Origin: an uncultured Oscillospiraceae bacterium
GTDB lineage: Bacteria > Bacillota > Clostridia > Oscillospirales > Oscillospiraceae
Assembly (NCBI GenBank): GCA_934597165.1
Contig: CAKTQP010000006.1
Coordinates: 7,696-71,695, forward strand
DNA: 64,000 nucleotides
Reading direction: 5' to 3'
Part shown: one piece after another, positions 1 to 8,459 of the stretch
How positions within the stretch are numbered: the first letter of the stretch is position 1
Layout: every line of letters starts with the position of its first letter
Notes under the pieces: model-generated
Told to the model about the DNA's origin: nothing
The model's database searches: none
The model's input: only the letters and a program-made list of their open reading frames with translations
Made by a program: the position numbers and the translations under genes

Positions 1-1445
1 ACGAAGACCACATCGGCGCATTGCCCTATGTCCTCCGGGACATCCAGGCGCCCATCTACGCCACCCGCATGACCGCCGGTCTGGTGGAGCTGAAGTTGGA
101 GGAGCACGGCCTGCTGAAGCAGACCAAGATCCACACCTGTGCCGCCGGCGACAAGATCAAAGCGGGTCCCTTCACTGTGGAGTTCATCCACATCAACCAT
201 TCCATCGCCGACGCCGTGGCCTTCGCCATCCACACCCCCGTGGGGGTCTGCGTCCACACTGGCGACTTTAAGATCGACCCCACCCCCATCTCTGGCGGCA
301 TGGCCGACCTGGCACGGCTGGGACAGCTGGGCAAGGAGGGCGTCCTGTTGATGCTCTGCGACTCCACCAACGTGGAGCGCTCCGGCTTCACCAAGAGCGA
401 GCGCAGCGTCGGGGACAGCTTCGACGCCCTCTTCAACGGCTGCGACCAGCGCATCATCGTCACCACCTTCTCCTCCAACGTGGATCGCATCCAGCAGGTG
501 GTGAACGTGGCGGCACGGTATGGCCGGAAGGTGGCCGTCTGCGGCCGCAGCATGGAAAATGCGCTGAAAGTGTCCACCAAGTTGGGGTACATGAAGGTGC
601 CGGAAGGCACCCTGGCAGACTTGAATCAGATCAAGAGCCTGCCCAGCAATAAGGTCTGCATCGTCACCACCGGCAGCCAGGGTGAGACCATGTCTGCCCT
701 GACCCGCATCGCCTTCTCCACCCACCGGCAGATCGAGATCCAGCCCGGCGACCGCATCATCCTCTCTGCCTCCGCCATCCCCGGCAATGAGCACGCCATC
801 GGCATGGTCATCAACGAGCTGTACCGGAAGGGCGCAGAAGTGGTCAACGAGCGCCTGGGTGCGCTCCACGTCTCCGGCCACGCTTGTCAGCAGGAGCTGA
901 TGATGATGCACGCCCTGGTGAAGCCCAAGTTCTTCATGCCCGTCCACGGCGAACAGCGTCACCTGAAGGTACACGCTCAGCTGGCACAGCGGATGGGGAT
1001 GAACCCGAAAAATATCGTCATCAGCGAGACCGGCCGGGTGGTGGAAGTCACCCGTGACCGCATCAAGCTGGCGGGCAGCGTCCCCTCTGGTCGCGTGCTG
1101 GTGGATGGCTACGGCGTGGGCGACGTGGGCAGCGTGGTGCTTCGGGACCGGAAGCGTCTGGCCGAGGACGGCGTCATCGTGGTGGTGCTCACCCTGTCCG
1201 GCGAGGACGGCAGCCTGGTCACCGGCCCGGACATCGTCACCCGCGGCTTTGTCTACGTAAAAGAGTCGGAAGAGCTGATGGAAGCCCTGAAAGAGCTGGC
1301 TACCGACGTCATCAACGACTGCGAAGCCCGGCACATCACCGACTGGGCAGCCATCAAGGGCGCGGTCAAAGGGGAGATCTCCAGCTTCCTGTATAAGAAG
1401 ACCAAGCGCAGCCCCATGATCCTGCCGGTCATCATGGAAGTGTAA
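1..1445 (+). CDS. rnjA: Ribonuclease J, 5' end outside the window
   Basis: The reading frame is open from base 3, so the start and roughly the first 75-80 codons lie upstream of the window. About 480 residues are visible. The window opens inside the metallo-beta-lactamase motif (EDHIG, the end of HxHxDH), followed by VHTGDFKID, the CDSTN aspartate, beta-CASP motifs (SSNVDRIQ, GRSMENA, PGNEHAIG) and the HVSGH and PVHGEQRHL histidines, then the C-terminal domain. RNase J is a 5'-3' exonuclease and endonuclease of mRNA and rRNA processing in Firmicutes. Active-site motifs are intact in the visible part. The paralogue (J1 or J2) cannot be decided here. The gene ends in an intrinsic terminator. 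Confidence 0.93.
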   Translation, partial: EDHIGALPYVLRDIQAPIYATRMTAGLVELKLEEHGLLKQTKIHTCAAGDKIKAGPFTVEFIHINHSIADAVAFAIHTPVGVCVHTGDFKIDPTPISGGMADLARLGQLGKEGVLLMLCDSTNVERSGFTKSERSVGDSFDALFNGCDQRIIVTTFSSNVDRIQQVVNVAARYGRKVAVCGRSMENALKVSTKLGYMKVPEGTLADLNQIKSLPSNKVCIVTTGSQGETMSALTRIAFSTHRQIEIQPGDRIILSASAIPGNEHAIGMVINELYRKGAEVVNERLGALHVSGHACQQELMMMHALVKPKFFMPVHGEQRHLKVHAQLAQRMGMNPKNIVISETGRVVEVTRDRIKLAGSVPSGRVLVDGYGVGDVGSVVLRDRKRLAEDGVIVVVLTLSGEDGSLVTGPDIVTRGFVYVKESEELMEALKELATDVINDCEARHITDWAAIKGAVKGEISSFLYKKTKRSPMILPVIMEV

Positions 1446-1466
1446 ACGGAATATTGATTTACAAAA

Positions 1467-1492
1467 GGCTCCAGGGTTGCTGGAGCCTTTTT
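1467..1492 (+). terminator. Intrinsic terminator of rnjA
   Basis: An 8-bp stem GGCTCCAG / CTGGAGCC with a 5-nt loop is followed by TTTTT. It lies 22 bases after the rnjA stop. Confidence 0.9.
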
Positions 1493-1614
1493 GCGTTGGA
1501 AATCGGTCGAAAGGAAATGCATCGGCTTTGTTCATAATTTCCTCGCACTTTTTTCAGCTCCCTTTTAGGAAACTGGGGCACAATAGCCACATCAACCAGA
1601 AAGGAGCAATTTCC

Positions 1615-3489
1615 ATGAAACGCATGATCTCCCTTTGCTGCGCAGGTCTGATGGCTTTCTCCCTGGCCGCCTGCGGCAGTCAAAACGCAACATCCAGTTC
1701 CAGCACCTCCACCCCCCAGGTGACCAGCTCCGTGGTGGGCAAGATCACCGCCCTGGACGGCACCACCGCCACCCTCCAGCTGGGGGAACTGACGGAAAAC
1801 CAGCCCGGTGACCCGCCCAGTCAGGACGGCACGCAGCCCAGCGGCGACAACGCCAATGGCGACAGCAGCACCAGCGGCCAGACCCAGACCCCGCCGGAAA
1901 AGCCGGAGGGGGAAAACAGCAGCGACAGCAACACCCAGACCCCGCCGGCAAAACCGGAAGGACAGGACAACAACCAGTCCACCGGTGACAGCCAGAACAG
2001 CACCGACAGCCAGGACAATGCCTCCGGCCAGAACGCCCCGCCCTCTGACGGCCAAGGCCCCGCACCCGGCAGTACCTTCACCGCAGGGGAAGAGACCACC
2101 ACAGTAGACCTGTCCGCCGCCACCGTCACCAAGGAGAGCCAGGACGGCACCACCGACGCCAGCCTGTCCGACCTGGCGGTAGGCGACGTGATCGAAGTGA
2201 CCATGGGCGATGACAACACCGCCACGGCCGTGGTCATCAAGTCCATCGGCGGCGCTCCCGGCGGTGCACCGGGCGGCTCTGACTCCGGCGAAGTGGATCA
2301 GGGCACCAGTGCCAACACCATCGACAAGGACACCGAGGCGTCCAGCACCACTTACACCTCGGACGGCGACGACGAGAACGCCCTGCGGGTCACCGGTGCC
2401 ACGGCAACGCTCAACGGTGTCACCGTCAACAAGTCCGGCGGTGCGTCCTCCAATCCCGGCAACGGGGACTTCTACGGCACCAACGCAGCCCTCCTGGCCA
2501 CCGACGGCGCCACCGTCACCATCAAGGACGCCACCATCACATCCAACGCCCAGGGCGGCAACGGCGTGTTCAGCTACGGCAAGGGCACGACCGTGAACAT
2601 CTCTGACTCCACCATCACCACCCAGAAGGACAATTCCGGCGGCATCCAGACCACCGGCGGCGGCACCACCAACGCCACCAACCTGACCGTGGAGACCAAC
2701 GGCAACTCCTCCGCTGCCATCCGCTCCGACCGGGGCGGCGGCACCGTCAACGTGGAAAAAGGCACCTACACCAGCAAGGGCTATAACTCCCCCGCGGTCT
2801 ACTCCACTGCGGACATCACCGTAAAGAACGCCACCCTGACTGCGGAAAACTCCGAAGCCCTGGTGGTGGAAGGCAAGAACAGCATCACCCTGGAAAAATG
2901 TGCCGTCAGCGGCAACATGAGCGACAGCAAGGGCACCAGCTCTTCGGAAAATGTCCACAACGTCATGATCTACCAGTCCATGTCCGGCGACGCAGAGACC
3001 GGCACCGCCAACTTCTCCATGACCGGCGGTACCCTCACCGGCAACAACGGCGACCAGTTCTACGTGACCAACACCGACTGCAACATCACCCTCTCCGGCG
3101 TCACCCTGGTCAACAAGGATTCCGACGGCAAGCTCCTCCGGGTCACCGGCAACTCCGCCGCCCGTGGCTGGGGCACCGCAGGCAAGAACGGCGCACAGGT
3201 GACCTTCACGGCGGACGCACAGACCATGGACGGGGACATTGAAGTGGACTCCATCTCCACGCTGGATCTGACCCTGAAGAACAACAGCACCTTCACCGGC
3301 ACCATCAACATCGTGGACAACGCCGACGGCGGCACTGCGGTGGAGAACAATGCCGTGGTCACCATCGAAAAGGGCAGCAAGTGGGTCCTGACCGGTGACT
3401 GCACTATCACCAGCCTCACCAACAACGGCACCATCGACTTCAACGGTCACACCATCACCCTGGCAGACGGCACCGTGCTGAAGGGCTGA
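1615..3489 (+). CDS. Secreted lipoprotein with DUF5666-like region and beta-helix repeats
   Basis: The 624-aa start is ATG 1615, behind AAGGAG. Upstream in-frame codons lack a ribosome site and would destroy the signal peptide. Residues 1-20 form a lipoprotein signal ending in the lipobox LAAC (Cys20). A region starting SSVVGKITALDG and ending DVIEVTMGDDNTATAVV resembles DUF5666 domains. It is split by a low-complexity Asn/Gly/Ser/Asp/Gln linker containing two TQTPPxKPEG repeats. The C-terminal ~380 residues are Thr/Asn/Gly-rich with evenly spaced short strands, as in right-handed parallel beta-helix surface proteins. It is probably a surface-anchored adhesin or carbohydrate-binding lipoprotein. 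No catalytic motif was seen. It stands alone between two terminators. Confidence 0.75.
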   Translation: MKRMISLCCAGLMAFSLAACGSQNATSSSSTSTPQVTSSVVGKITALDGTTATLQLGELTENQPGDPPSQDGTQPSGDNANGDSSTSGQTQTPPEKPEGENSSDSNTQTPPAKPEGQDNNQSTGDSQNSTDSQDNASGQNAPPSDGQGPAPGSTFTAGEETTTVDLSAATVTKESQDGTTDASLSDLAVGDVIEVTMGDDNTATAVVIKSIGGAPGGAPGGSDSGEVDQGTSANTIDKDTEASSTTYTSDGDDENALRVTGATATLNGVTVNKSGGASSNPGNGDFYGTNAALLATDGATVTIKDATITSNAQGGNGVFSYGKGTTVNISDSTITTQKDNSGGIQTTGGGTTNATNLTVETNGNSSAAIRSDRGGGTVNVEKGTYTSKGYNSPAVYSTADITVKNATLTAENSEALVVEGKNSITLEKCAVSGNMSDSKGTSSSENVHNVMIYQSMSGDAETGTANFSMTGGTLTGNNGDQFYVTNTDCNITLSGVTLVNKDSDGKLLRVTGNSAARGWGTAGKNGAQVTFTADAQTMDGDIEVDSISTLDLTLKNNSTFTGTINIVDNADGGTAVENNAVVTIEKGSKWVLTGDCTITSLTNNGTIDFNGHTITLADGTVLKG

Positions 3490-3530
3490 TTCAATAGCAA
3501 AATAGCGCAGCAGTGTTTGACATAGAAAAA

Positions 3531-3557
3531 ACCGACTCCCTAGGGAGTCGGTTTTTG
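3531..3557. terminator. Bidirectional terminator between convergent genes
   Basis: A perfect 9-bp inverted repeat CCGACTCCC / GGGAGTCGG separated by TA is flanked by A-run and T-run on the two sides. It serves the lipoprotein (+) and the small membrane protein (-). Confidence 0.85.
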
Positions 3558-3725
3558 TCAGTCGTCGGTGTCCAGATCGAACTGGATCTTTTCCACCTTG
3601 GGGTCTTCCTCCGGGTCAGCCGTCAGATTCAGGCGGGAGCACAGCCGCTCCAGCACGCAGACGAAGGCGCAGAGGCTGGCGAAAAAGGCGGCCATCGCCA
3701 GCAGGAATTTGATGAAACGTTTCAT
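3558..3725 (-). CDS. Small single-pass membrane protein, unknown function
   Basis: A 55-aa protein. The start MKRFIKF at 3725 is preferred over a codon 15 bases upstream because GGGAGG lies 7 bases before it. Residues ~5-28 form one hydrophobic segment (FLLAMAAFFASLCAFVCVL). The remainder is an acidic cytoplasmic tail ending DLDTDD. No family is recognised. It lies just downstream of the HD-domain gene with a 36-bp gap, so the two are probably co-transcribed. Confidence 0.6.
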   Translation of the reverse strand: MKRFIKFLLAMAAFFASLCAFVCVLERLCSRLNLTADPEEDPKVEKIQFDLDTDD

Positions 3726-3761
3726 AAGATTACCTCCCAAAATCGGTTGGTGTGGTGCGGG

Positions 3762-4439
3762 TCACAGCCAGACCTTTTCCCGGTCGCGATGCTTGAGCAT
3801 TTCCGGCACGAAGTCGGGCACCAGCGGCAGACCCACCACCGTCTGATAACGGACATACAGTTCTTGCGCAAACCGCTCCCGGCGGGCGGAGCTTTCCCGG
3901 CGCAGGAACTTCACATCCAGGTCGCAGATGCGCACCCGATCCAGCCCATCGGCGTCCTTGAGCAGCTGGGCGATGTTCTTCGCCCGCACCATATCCGCCG
4001 GATGGTACTTGTCCAGCACGCTCTGCAGCTCCTTCTCCTTCCGGGAATGGGCTTCCACGGCGCCTTGCAGAATGAGCAAGTCCTCGCCGGTGCGACCAGT
4101 GACCAGACCGATGAACCGAGCGGCTACGCTGCCGTGCTCAAAATCCAGGCTGTCCCGGCTGCGGCCGATGTCGTGATAGGAACAGGCGTCCAGCAGCAAA
4201 TAGGTGTCCGCCTCGTTCAGCTGCTCGTCCATGGCGCACATCCCACCGTGACAGAGGGTGCGCTCGATGTGCCCCAGACCGTGGATCTTGCTCTCATAGA
4301 GCACGTCCAACTCCAGGCGCTCCACAGCGTGGACAAAGCGGGGGTAAAGGGACCAGTCTTGAAACCGATCTACCAGAGGCTGGAGATCGTCCCAGTCCCG
4401 TTGGTTCAACAGGTTCAGTAAAACGCTTTCCCGTGCCAT
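3762..4439 (-). CDS. HD-domain phosphohydrolase family protein
   Basis: A 225-aa protein. The start is taken as the second Met (MARES, 4439), because AGGAGG lies 9 bases before it and only 3 bases before the first. The HD metal ligands are visible in order: His in HGLGHIERT, the HD pair in CSYHDIGR, His in VEAHSRK and Asp in LLKDADGLDR. This is the HD superfamily of metal-dependent phosphohydrolases, and the pattern resembles stand-alone metazoan-like or YfbR-like enzymes. The substrate cannot be predicted. Confidence 0.75.
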   Translation of the reverse strand: MARESVLLNLLNQRDWDDLQPLVDRFQDWSLYPRFVHAVERLELDVLYESKIHGLGHIERTLCHGGMCAMDEQLNEADTYLLLDACSYHDIGRSRDSLDFEHGSVAARFIGLVTGRTGEDLLILQGAVEAHSRKEKELQSVLDKYHPADMVRAKNIAQLLKDADGLDRVRICDLDVKFLRRESSARRERFAQELYVRYQTVVGLPLVPDFVPEMLKHRDREKVWL

Positions 4440-4517
4440 AGGCATCTGCCTCCTTTCGTGAAAAGCCGTTTGGGTTTATTGTAGCACGATCCCCGGTCGG
4501 AACCAGGGGAATCGTCG

Positions 4518-4943
4518 TCAATCTGCTTCGGTTCCGTCGCCCAAAAGGACAACAGCCGTCTCGCCCGACTCGTCCAGGCGACAGTGGAGGAGAAAGCTGC
4601 GGTCGATGGCGAAGCGCACCTCGTCCAACGTCTTGTCGTAGGACAGGTTCAGCTGTTCGGACAGGGCTTGGACGGGGATGGAATCGGTTTGAGCTGCGTC
4701 AAAGATTGCGGCCATCTGCCGGGGCAGCTTGATCTGTTTCTCATTGAACACCCCCAGATAGAACACCGAGGCGAACATAGCCACCATGACGATGTAGGTG
4801 GGCAGGCTCTTGCGCAGCTCTGCACCGCCGACGAGGCAGAGGATGATGTTGTACAGGCCGACCAGAGTAAAGAGGCCGCCGACGATCAAGAGGGGGATGG
4901 CGGAGTAACGTTTTTTCTTGACGGTTTCTTGGGATAAATACAT
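4518..4943 (-). CDS. Two-helix membrane protein, unknown function
   Basis: A 141-aa protein starting MYLSQETVKKKRY. Two membrane helices (about residues 14-37 and 48-66) are followed by a ~70-residue soluble C-terminus. That tail has a helical pattern (QALSEQLNLSYDKTLDEVRFAIDR) reminiscent of a winged-helix fold, but no family was recognised. It lies 78 bp upstream of the HD gene on the same strand, so the two may share a transcript. Confidence 0.6.
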   Translation of the reverse strand: MYLSQETVKKKRYSAIPLLIVGGLFTLVGLYNIILCLVGGAELRKSLPTYIVMVAMFASVFYLGVFNEKQIKLPRQMAAIFDAAQTDSIPVQALSEQLNLSYDKTLDEVRFAIDRSFLLHCRLDESGETAVVLLGDGTEAD

Positions 4944-5012
4944 GGGTAGACCTCACATTCCGGCGTGGTTGATGCAATTATACTATAAAGTGAGGGGAAA
5001 AACCACTGTAAA

Positions 5013-5050
5013 AAGTGAAAAAGATGTGCCGGAGTGGGGAACTCCGGCAC
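5013..5050 (-). terminator. Terminator of the ilv operon
   Basis: Read on the - strand, GTGCCGGAG / CTCCGGCAC (9 bp, 7-nt loop) is followed by ATC and a T-run. It lies 16 bases past the ilvD stop. Confidence 0.85.
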
Positions 5051-5065
5051 GGGGATATAGTCTGT

Positions 5066-6739
5066 TTACTTTACTTGCAATACGGCACCCTTGTCCGCAC
5101 TGGTGACCATAGCAGCATACCGCGCCAGGTAACCGGTCTTGACTTTGGGCTCCGGACACACCCAAGCGGCCTTCCGGGCGGCCAGGACGTCTTCGGGCAC
5201 ATCCAGGGAGATGGTGTGGTTGGGGATGTCGATGGAGATGGTGTCGCCCTCCTCTACCAGGCCGATGAGACCACCGGCAGCGGCTTCAGGGGACACGTGG
5301 CCGATAGAAGCGCCCCGGGTCGCGCCGGAGAACCGGCCGTCGGTGATGAGCGCCACGCTCTCGCCCAGACCCATGCCGCAGATGGCGGAGGTGGGGTTGA
5401 GCATTTCCCGCATACCTGGGCCGCCCTTGGGGCCTTCGTAGCGGATGACCACCACGTCACCGGGCTTGATCTTCCCGGCGTAGATGACGGCGATGGCCTC
5501 TTCCTCGCTGTCGAACACCCGAGCGGGACCGGAGTGAACCATCATCTCCGGCGCCACAGCGGCCTGCTTGACCACACAGCCGTCGGGTGCCAGGTTGCCG
5601 AACAGGACGGCGATGCCGCCGGTGGCCATGTAGGGGTTGTCCATGGGGCGGATGATCTCCGGGTTCAGGTTGTCCGCATGGGCGATGTTCTCACCCATGG
5701 TCTTGCCGGTGCAGGTCATCACGTCGGTGTTCAGCAGCCCGGCGTCTGCCAGCTCCTTCATGACCGCGTAGACACCGCCAGCGCGATCCAAATCCTCCAT
5801 ATAGGTGAACCCAGCAGGCGCCAGATGGCACAGGTTGGGGGTCTTTGCGGCGATCTCGTTGGAGTGGTGGAGGTTCAGCTGTACGCCGCACTCGTGAGCG
5901 ATGGCGGGCAGGTGGAGCATGGTGTTGGTGGAGCAGCCCAGAGCCATGTCCACGGTCTCAGCGTTGTGGAAGGCTTCCGGGGTCATGATGTCCCGGGGAC
6001 GGATGTTCTGCTTGACCAGCTCCATCACCTGCATACCAGCCTTCTTGGCCAGACGCAGACGGGCGGAGTAGGGAGCGGGGATGGTGCCGTTGCCGGACAG
6101 ACCCATGCCGATGGCCTCGGTCAGGCAGTTCATGGAGTTGGCGGTGTACATACCGGAGCAGCTGCCGCAGCTGGGACAGGCGTTCTCAATGTATTCCTCC
6201 ACACCCGCTTCATCCAGGGTGCCAGCGTGATACGCGCCCACTGCCTCGAACATATGGCTCAGGCAGGTGCGGCGACCGTCCTTCAGGTGACCGGCCAACA
6301 TGGGGCCGCCGGAGACGAAGATGGTGGGCACGTTGACCCGCGCGGCGGCCATGAGCAGACCGGGCACGTTCTTGTCGCAGTTGGGGATCATGACCAGGCC
6401 GTCGAACTGATGGGCGATGGCCATGCATTCGGTGGAGTCGGCAATGAGGTCACGGGTGACCAGAGAGTATTTCATACCGATGTGCCCCATGGCGATGCCG
6501 TCACAGACGGCGATAGCGGGGAACATGATGGGGGTGCCGCCTGCCATGCGGACGCCAGCCTTGACCGCCTCGGCGATCTTGTCCAGATTCATGTGGCCGG
6601 GGACGATCTCATTGTGGGAGCAGACGATACCGATCAGCGGCCGGTCGGTTTCTTCCTTGGTAAAGCCCAGCGCAGCGAACAGACTGCGGTTGGGGGCGCG
6701 ATCCACCCCTTGGGTGACGTTAGCAGATTTCAGTGCCAT
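5066..6739 (-). CDS. ilvD: Dihydroxy-acid dehydratase
   Basis: A 557-aa protein of normal family length. It dehydrates 2,3-dihydroxy-isovalerate and 2,3-dihydroxy-3-methylvalerate to the 2-keto acids of valine and isoleucine synthesis. Iron-sulfur cysteines are visible at Cys121 (PNCDKN) and in CPSCGSC around residues 188-194. The C-terminus carries the expected GRFSGATRGASIGH signature. It is the last gene of ilvBNCD, separated from ilvC by 141 bp that contains a strong hairpin, so its expression may be lower than that of the upstream genes. Confidence 0.97.
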   Translation of the reverse strand: MALKSANVTQGVDRAPNRSLFAALGFTKEETDRPLIGIVCSHNEIVPGHMNLDKIAEAVKAGVRMAGGTPIMFPAIAVCDGIAMGHIGMKYSLVTRDLIADSTECMAIAHQFDGLVMIPNCDKNVPGLLMAAARVNVPTIFVSGGPMLAGHLKDGRRTCLSHMFEAVGAYHAGTLDEAGVEEYIENACPSCGSCSGMYTANSMNCLTEAIGMGLSGNGTIPAPYSARLRLAKKAGMQVMELVKQNIRPRDIMTPEAFHNAETVDMALGCSTNTMLHLPAIAHECGVQLNLHHSNEIAAKTPNLCHLAPAGFTYMEDLDRAGGVYAVMKELADAGLLNTDVMTCTGKTMGENIAHADNLNPEIIRPMDNPYMATGGIAVLFGNLAPDGCVVKQAAVAPEMMVHSGPARVFDSEEEAIAVIYAGKIKPGDVVVIRYEGPKGGPGMREMLNPTSAICGMGLGESVALITDGRFSGATRGASIGHVSPEAAAGGLIGLVEEGDTISIDIPNHTISLDVPEDVLAARKAAWVCPEPKVKTGYLARYAAMVTSADKGAVLQVK

Positions 6740-6840
6740 ATGGGTTCCTCCTTGGTGGGTTGATGTGGATTCATCGTATATGCAAAGGCCAGTGCCATCA
6801 CTGCGATGAGATTCGCCGCTGGATATACGGGTGGAAAAGT

Positions 6841-6867
6841 GTGGGGAGGCAGAATCTGCCTCCCCAC
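6841..6867 (-). terminator. Hairpin between ilvC and ilvD
   Basis: An 11-bp stem GTGGGGAGGCA / TGCCTCCCCAC with a 5-nt loop follows the ilvC stop. The T-rich tail is weak (ACTTTTCC). It is either a leaky terminator that lowers ilvD expression or an mRNA-stabilising 3' hairpin. Confidence 0.6.
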
Positions 6868-6880
6868 GTCATCGGTTGTA

Positions 6881-7900
6881 TCAGTTGGAAGCCTTATCAG
6901 GATCGACGTCATCGCCCCACAGCATATTCTTACGCAGCTCTGCGCCCACGGTCTCCATGGGATGAGCGGCCAGGATCTTGCGCTTGGAGTTGAAGTAGCA
7001 GCGACCGTTGTTGTTCTCTGCGATCCACTTGCCGGCGAAGGTGCCGTCCTGGATGTCGGTCAGGACCTGCTTCATGCGTGCCTTGGTCTCCTCGTAGGGC
7101 AGGATACGGGGGCCGGAGACGTATTCGCCATATTCAGCAGTGTCGGAGATGGAGTAGTTCATCATAGCGACGCCGCCCTTGTTGATCAGGTCGATGATGA
7201 GCTTCATCTCGTGGATGCATTCAAAGTAAGCGTTTTCGGGTTCGTAGCCAGCTTCCACCAGGGTCTCAAAGCCCAGCTTCATCAGCTCGACCACGCCGCC
7301 GCACAGGACAGCCTGTTCACCGAACAGGTCGGTCTCGGTCTCGTCGGAGAAGGTGGTCTCCATGACGCCGCCGCGGGAACCGCCGATGCCGGCAGCATAG
7401 GCCAGGCCGATCTTGTAGGCGTTGCCGGTGGCGTTCTGTTCCACAGCGATCAGGCAGGGCACGCCCTTGCCGTTGACATACTGGGAGCGGACGGTGTGGC
7501 CGGGGCCCTTGGGGGCGATCATGAACACGTCCACGTCAGCGGGGGGAACGATCTGCTGGAAGCGGATGTTGAAGCCGTGAGCGAAAGCCAGCGCCTTGCC
7601 TGCGGACAGGTTGGGGGCGATGTCCTTCTTATACATGGCAGCCTGCTTTTCATCGTTGATGAGGATCATGATGATGTCAGCAGCCTTGGTAGCCTCAGCG
7701 GTGGTCATGACGGTGAAGCCGTCAGCCTCTGCCTTCTTGGCGCTCTTGGAGCCTTCGTACAGGCCGATGATGACGTCACAGCCGGAATCTCTCAGGTTCA
7801 GAGCGTGTGCATGACCCTGGGAGCCATAGCCGACGATCGCGATTTTTTTGCCGTCCAGATAAGAGAGGTCACAATCCTTCTCATAGTACATTTTTGCCAT
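6881..7900 (-). CDS. ilvC: Ketol-acid reductoisomerase
   Basis: A 339-aa class I enzyme converting acetolactate and acetohydroxybutyrate to dihydroxy acids with NADPH. The start MAKMYYEKDC at 7900 has AAAGGAG before it. The dinucleotide site GYGSQGHAHALNL is intact, and the knotted C-terminal domain holds the Mg ligands (around FGEQAVLCGG and IHEMKLI). The ATG and ribosome site lie inside the 3' end of ilvN (20-bp overlap), so translation of the two is probably coupled. Confidence 0.97.
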   Translation of the reverse strand: MAKMYYEKDCDLSYLDGKKIAIVGYGSQGHAHALNLRDSGCDVIIGLYEGSKSAKKAEADGFTVMTTAEATKAADIIMILINDEKQAAMYKKDIAPNLSAGKALAFAHGFNIRFQQIVPPADVDVFMIAPKGPGHTVRSQYVNGKGVPCLIAVEQNATGNAYKIGLAYAAGIGGSRGGVMETTFSDETETDLFGEQAVLCGGVVELMKLGFETLVEAGYEPENAYFECIHEMKLIIDLINKGGVAMMNYSISDTAEYGEYVSGPRILPYEETKARMKQVLTDIQDGTFAGKWIAENNNGRCYFNSKRKILAAHPMETVGAELRKNMLWGDDVDPDKASN

Positions 7901-8438
7901 AATCAAATTCTCCTTTAACTTTAGTGTCTTCGTCCAGTGTATACTGACCACGTTCCAGGGCGACCATACCGGTGCGAGCCAATTCCAAGATACCGAATTC
8001 GGCCAGCAGCCCTTCGATGGCGGCGTCCTTGCTCTCGGAGCCGATGACGGCTACGGTGATCGAGGCGAGGGAGACGTCGATGATGGATGCCCGGAAAATG
8101 TTGGCGATCTGAATGACTTCGTTGCGGACTTCGCGGGTTTCCGCCCGCACTTTGATGAGCACCAGCTCTCTGCGGATGCTGTGCTCCGGCGCCAGCAGCT
8201 TGATGGAGTGAACCACGAACATCTTGCCCAGCTGGTTCATGATCTGAGTGATCTGCATATCGTCTGCCAGCACTTCGATGGTGATACGGGATACTTCGGG
8301 GTTGTCGGTTGCGCCCACCGCCAGGGATTCGATGTTGTAACCCTTCCGGGAGAACAGCCGGGACACCTGGCTCAAAACGCCGGAGGCGTTGTCTACCAGG
8401 ACAGAGAGGGTATGACGGGTTGCATTTTCGTTGATCAT
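7881..8438 (-). CDS. ilvN: Acetolactate synthase small (regulatory) subunit
   Basis: A 185-aa protein. The N-terminal ACT domain (HTLSVLVDNASGVLSQVSRLFSRKGYNIESL) is the valine-binding feedback-inhibition domain. The C-terminal half is the standard ALS small-subunit C domain. It partners IlvB. It starts 21 bp after the ilvB stop and overlaps the start of ilvC by 20 bp. Confidence 0.95.
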   Translation of the reverse strand: MINENATRHTLSVLVDNASGVLSQVSRLFSRKGYNIESLAVGATDNPEVSRITIEVLADDMQITQIMNQLGKMFVVHSIKLLAPEHSIRRELVLIKVRAETREVRNEVIQIANIFRASIIDVSLASITVAVIGSESKDAAIEGLLAEFGILELARTGMVALERGQYTLDEDTKVKGEFDYGKNVL

Positions 8439-8459
8439 AGTCTCAAAGCCTCCTTTCCG

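Noticed and set aside
1459..3450. A 663-codon - strand frame opposite the lipoprotein
   Set aside because: Antisense to a gene with clear signal peptide and ribosome site. The Gly/Val-rich product mirrors the Thr/Asn codons of the sense strand.
5015..6763. A 582-codon + strand frame opposite ilvD
   Set aside because: ilvD is unmistakable on the other strand.
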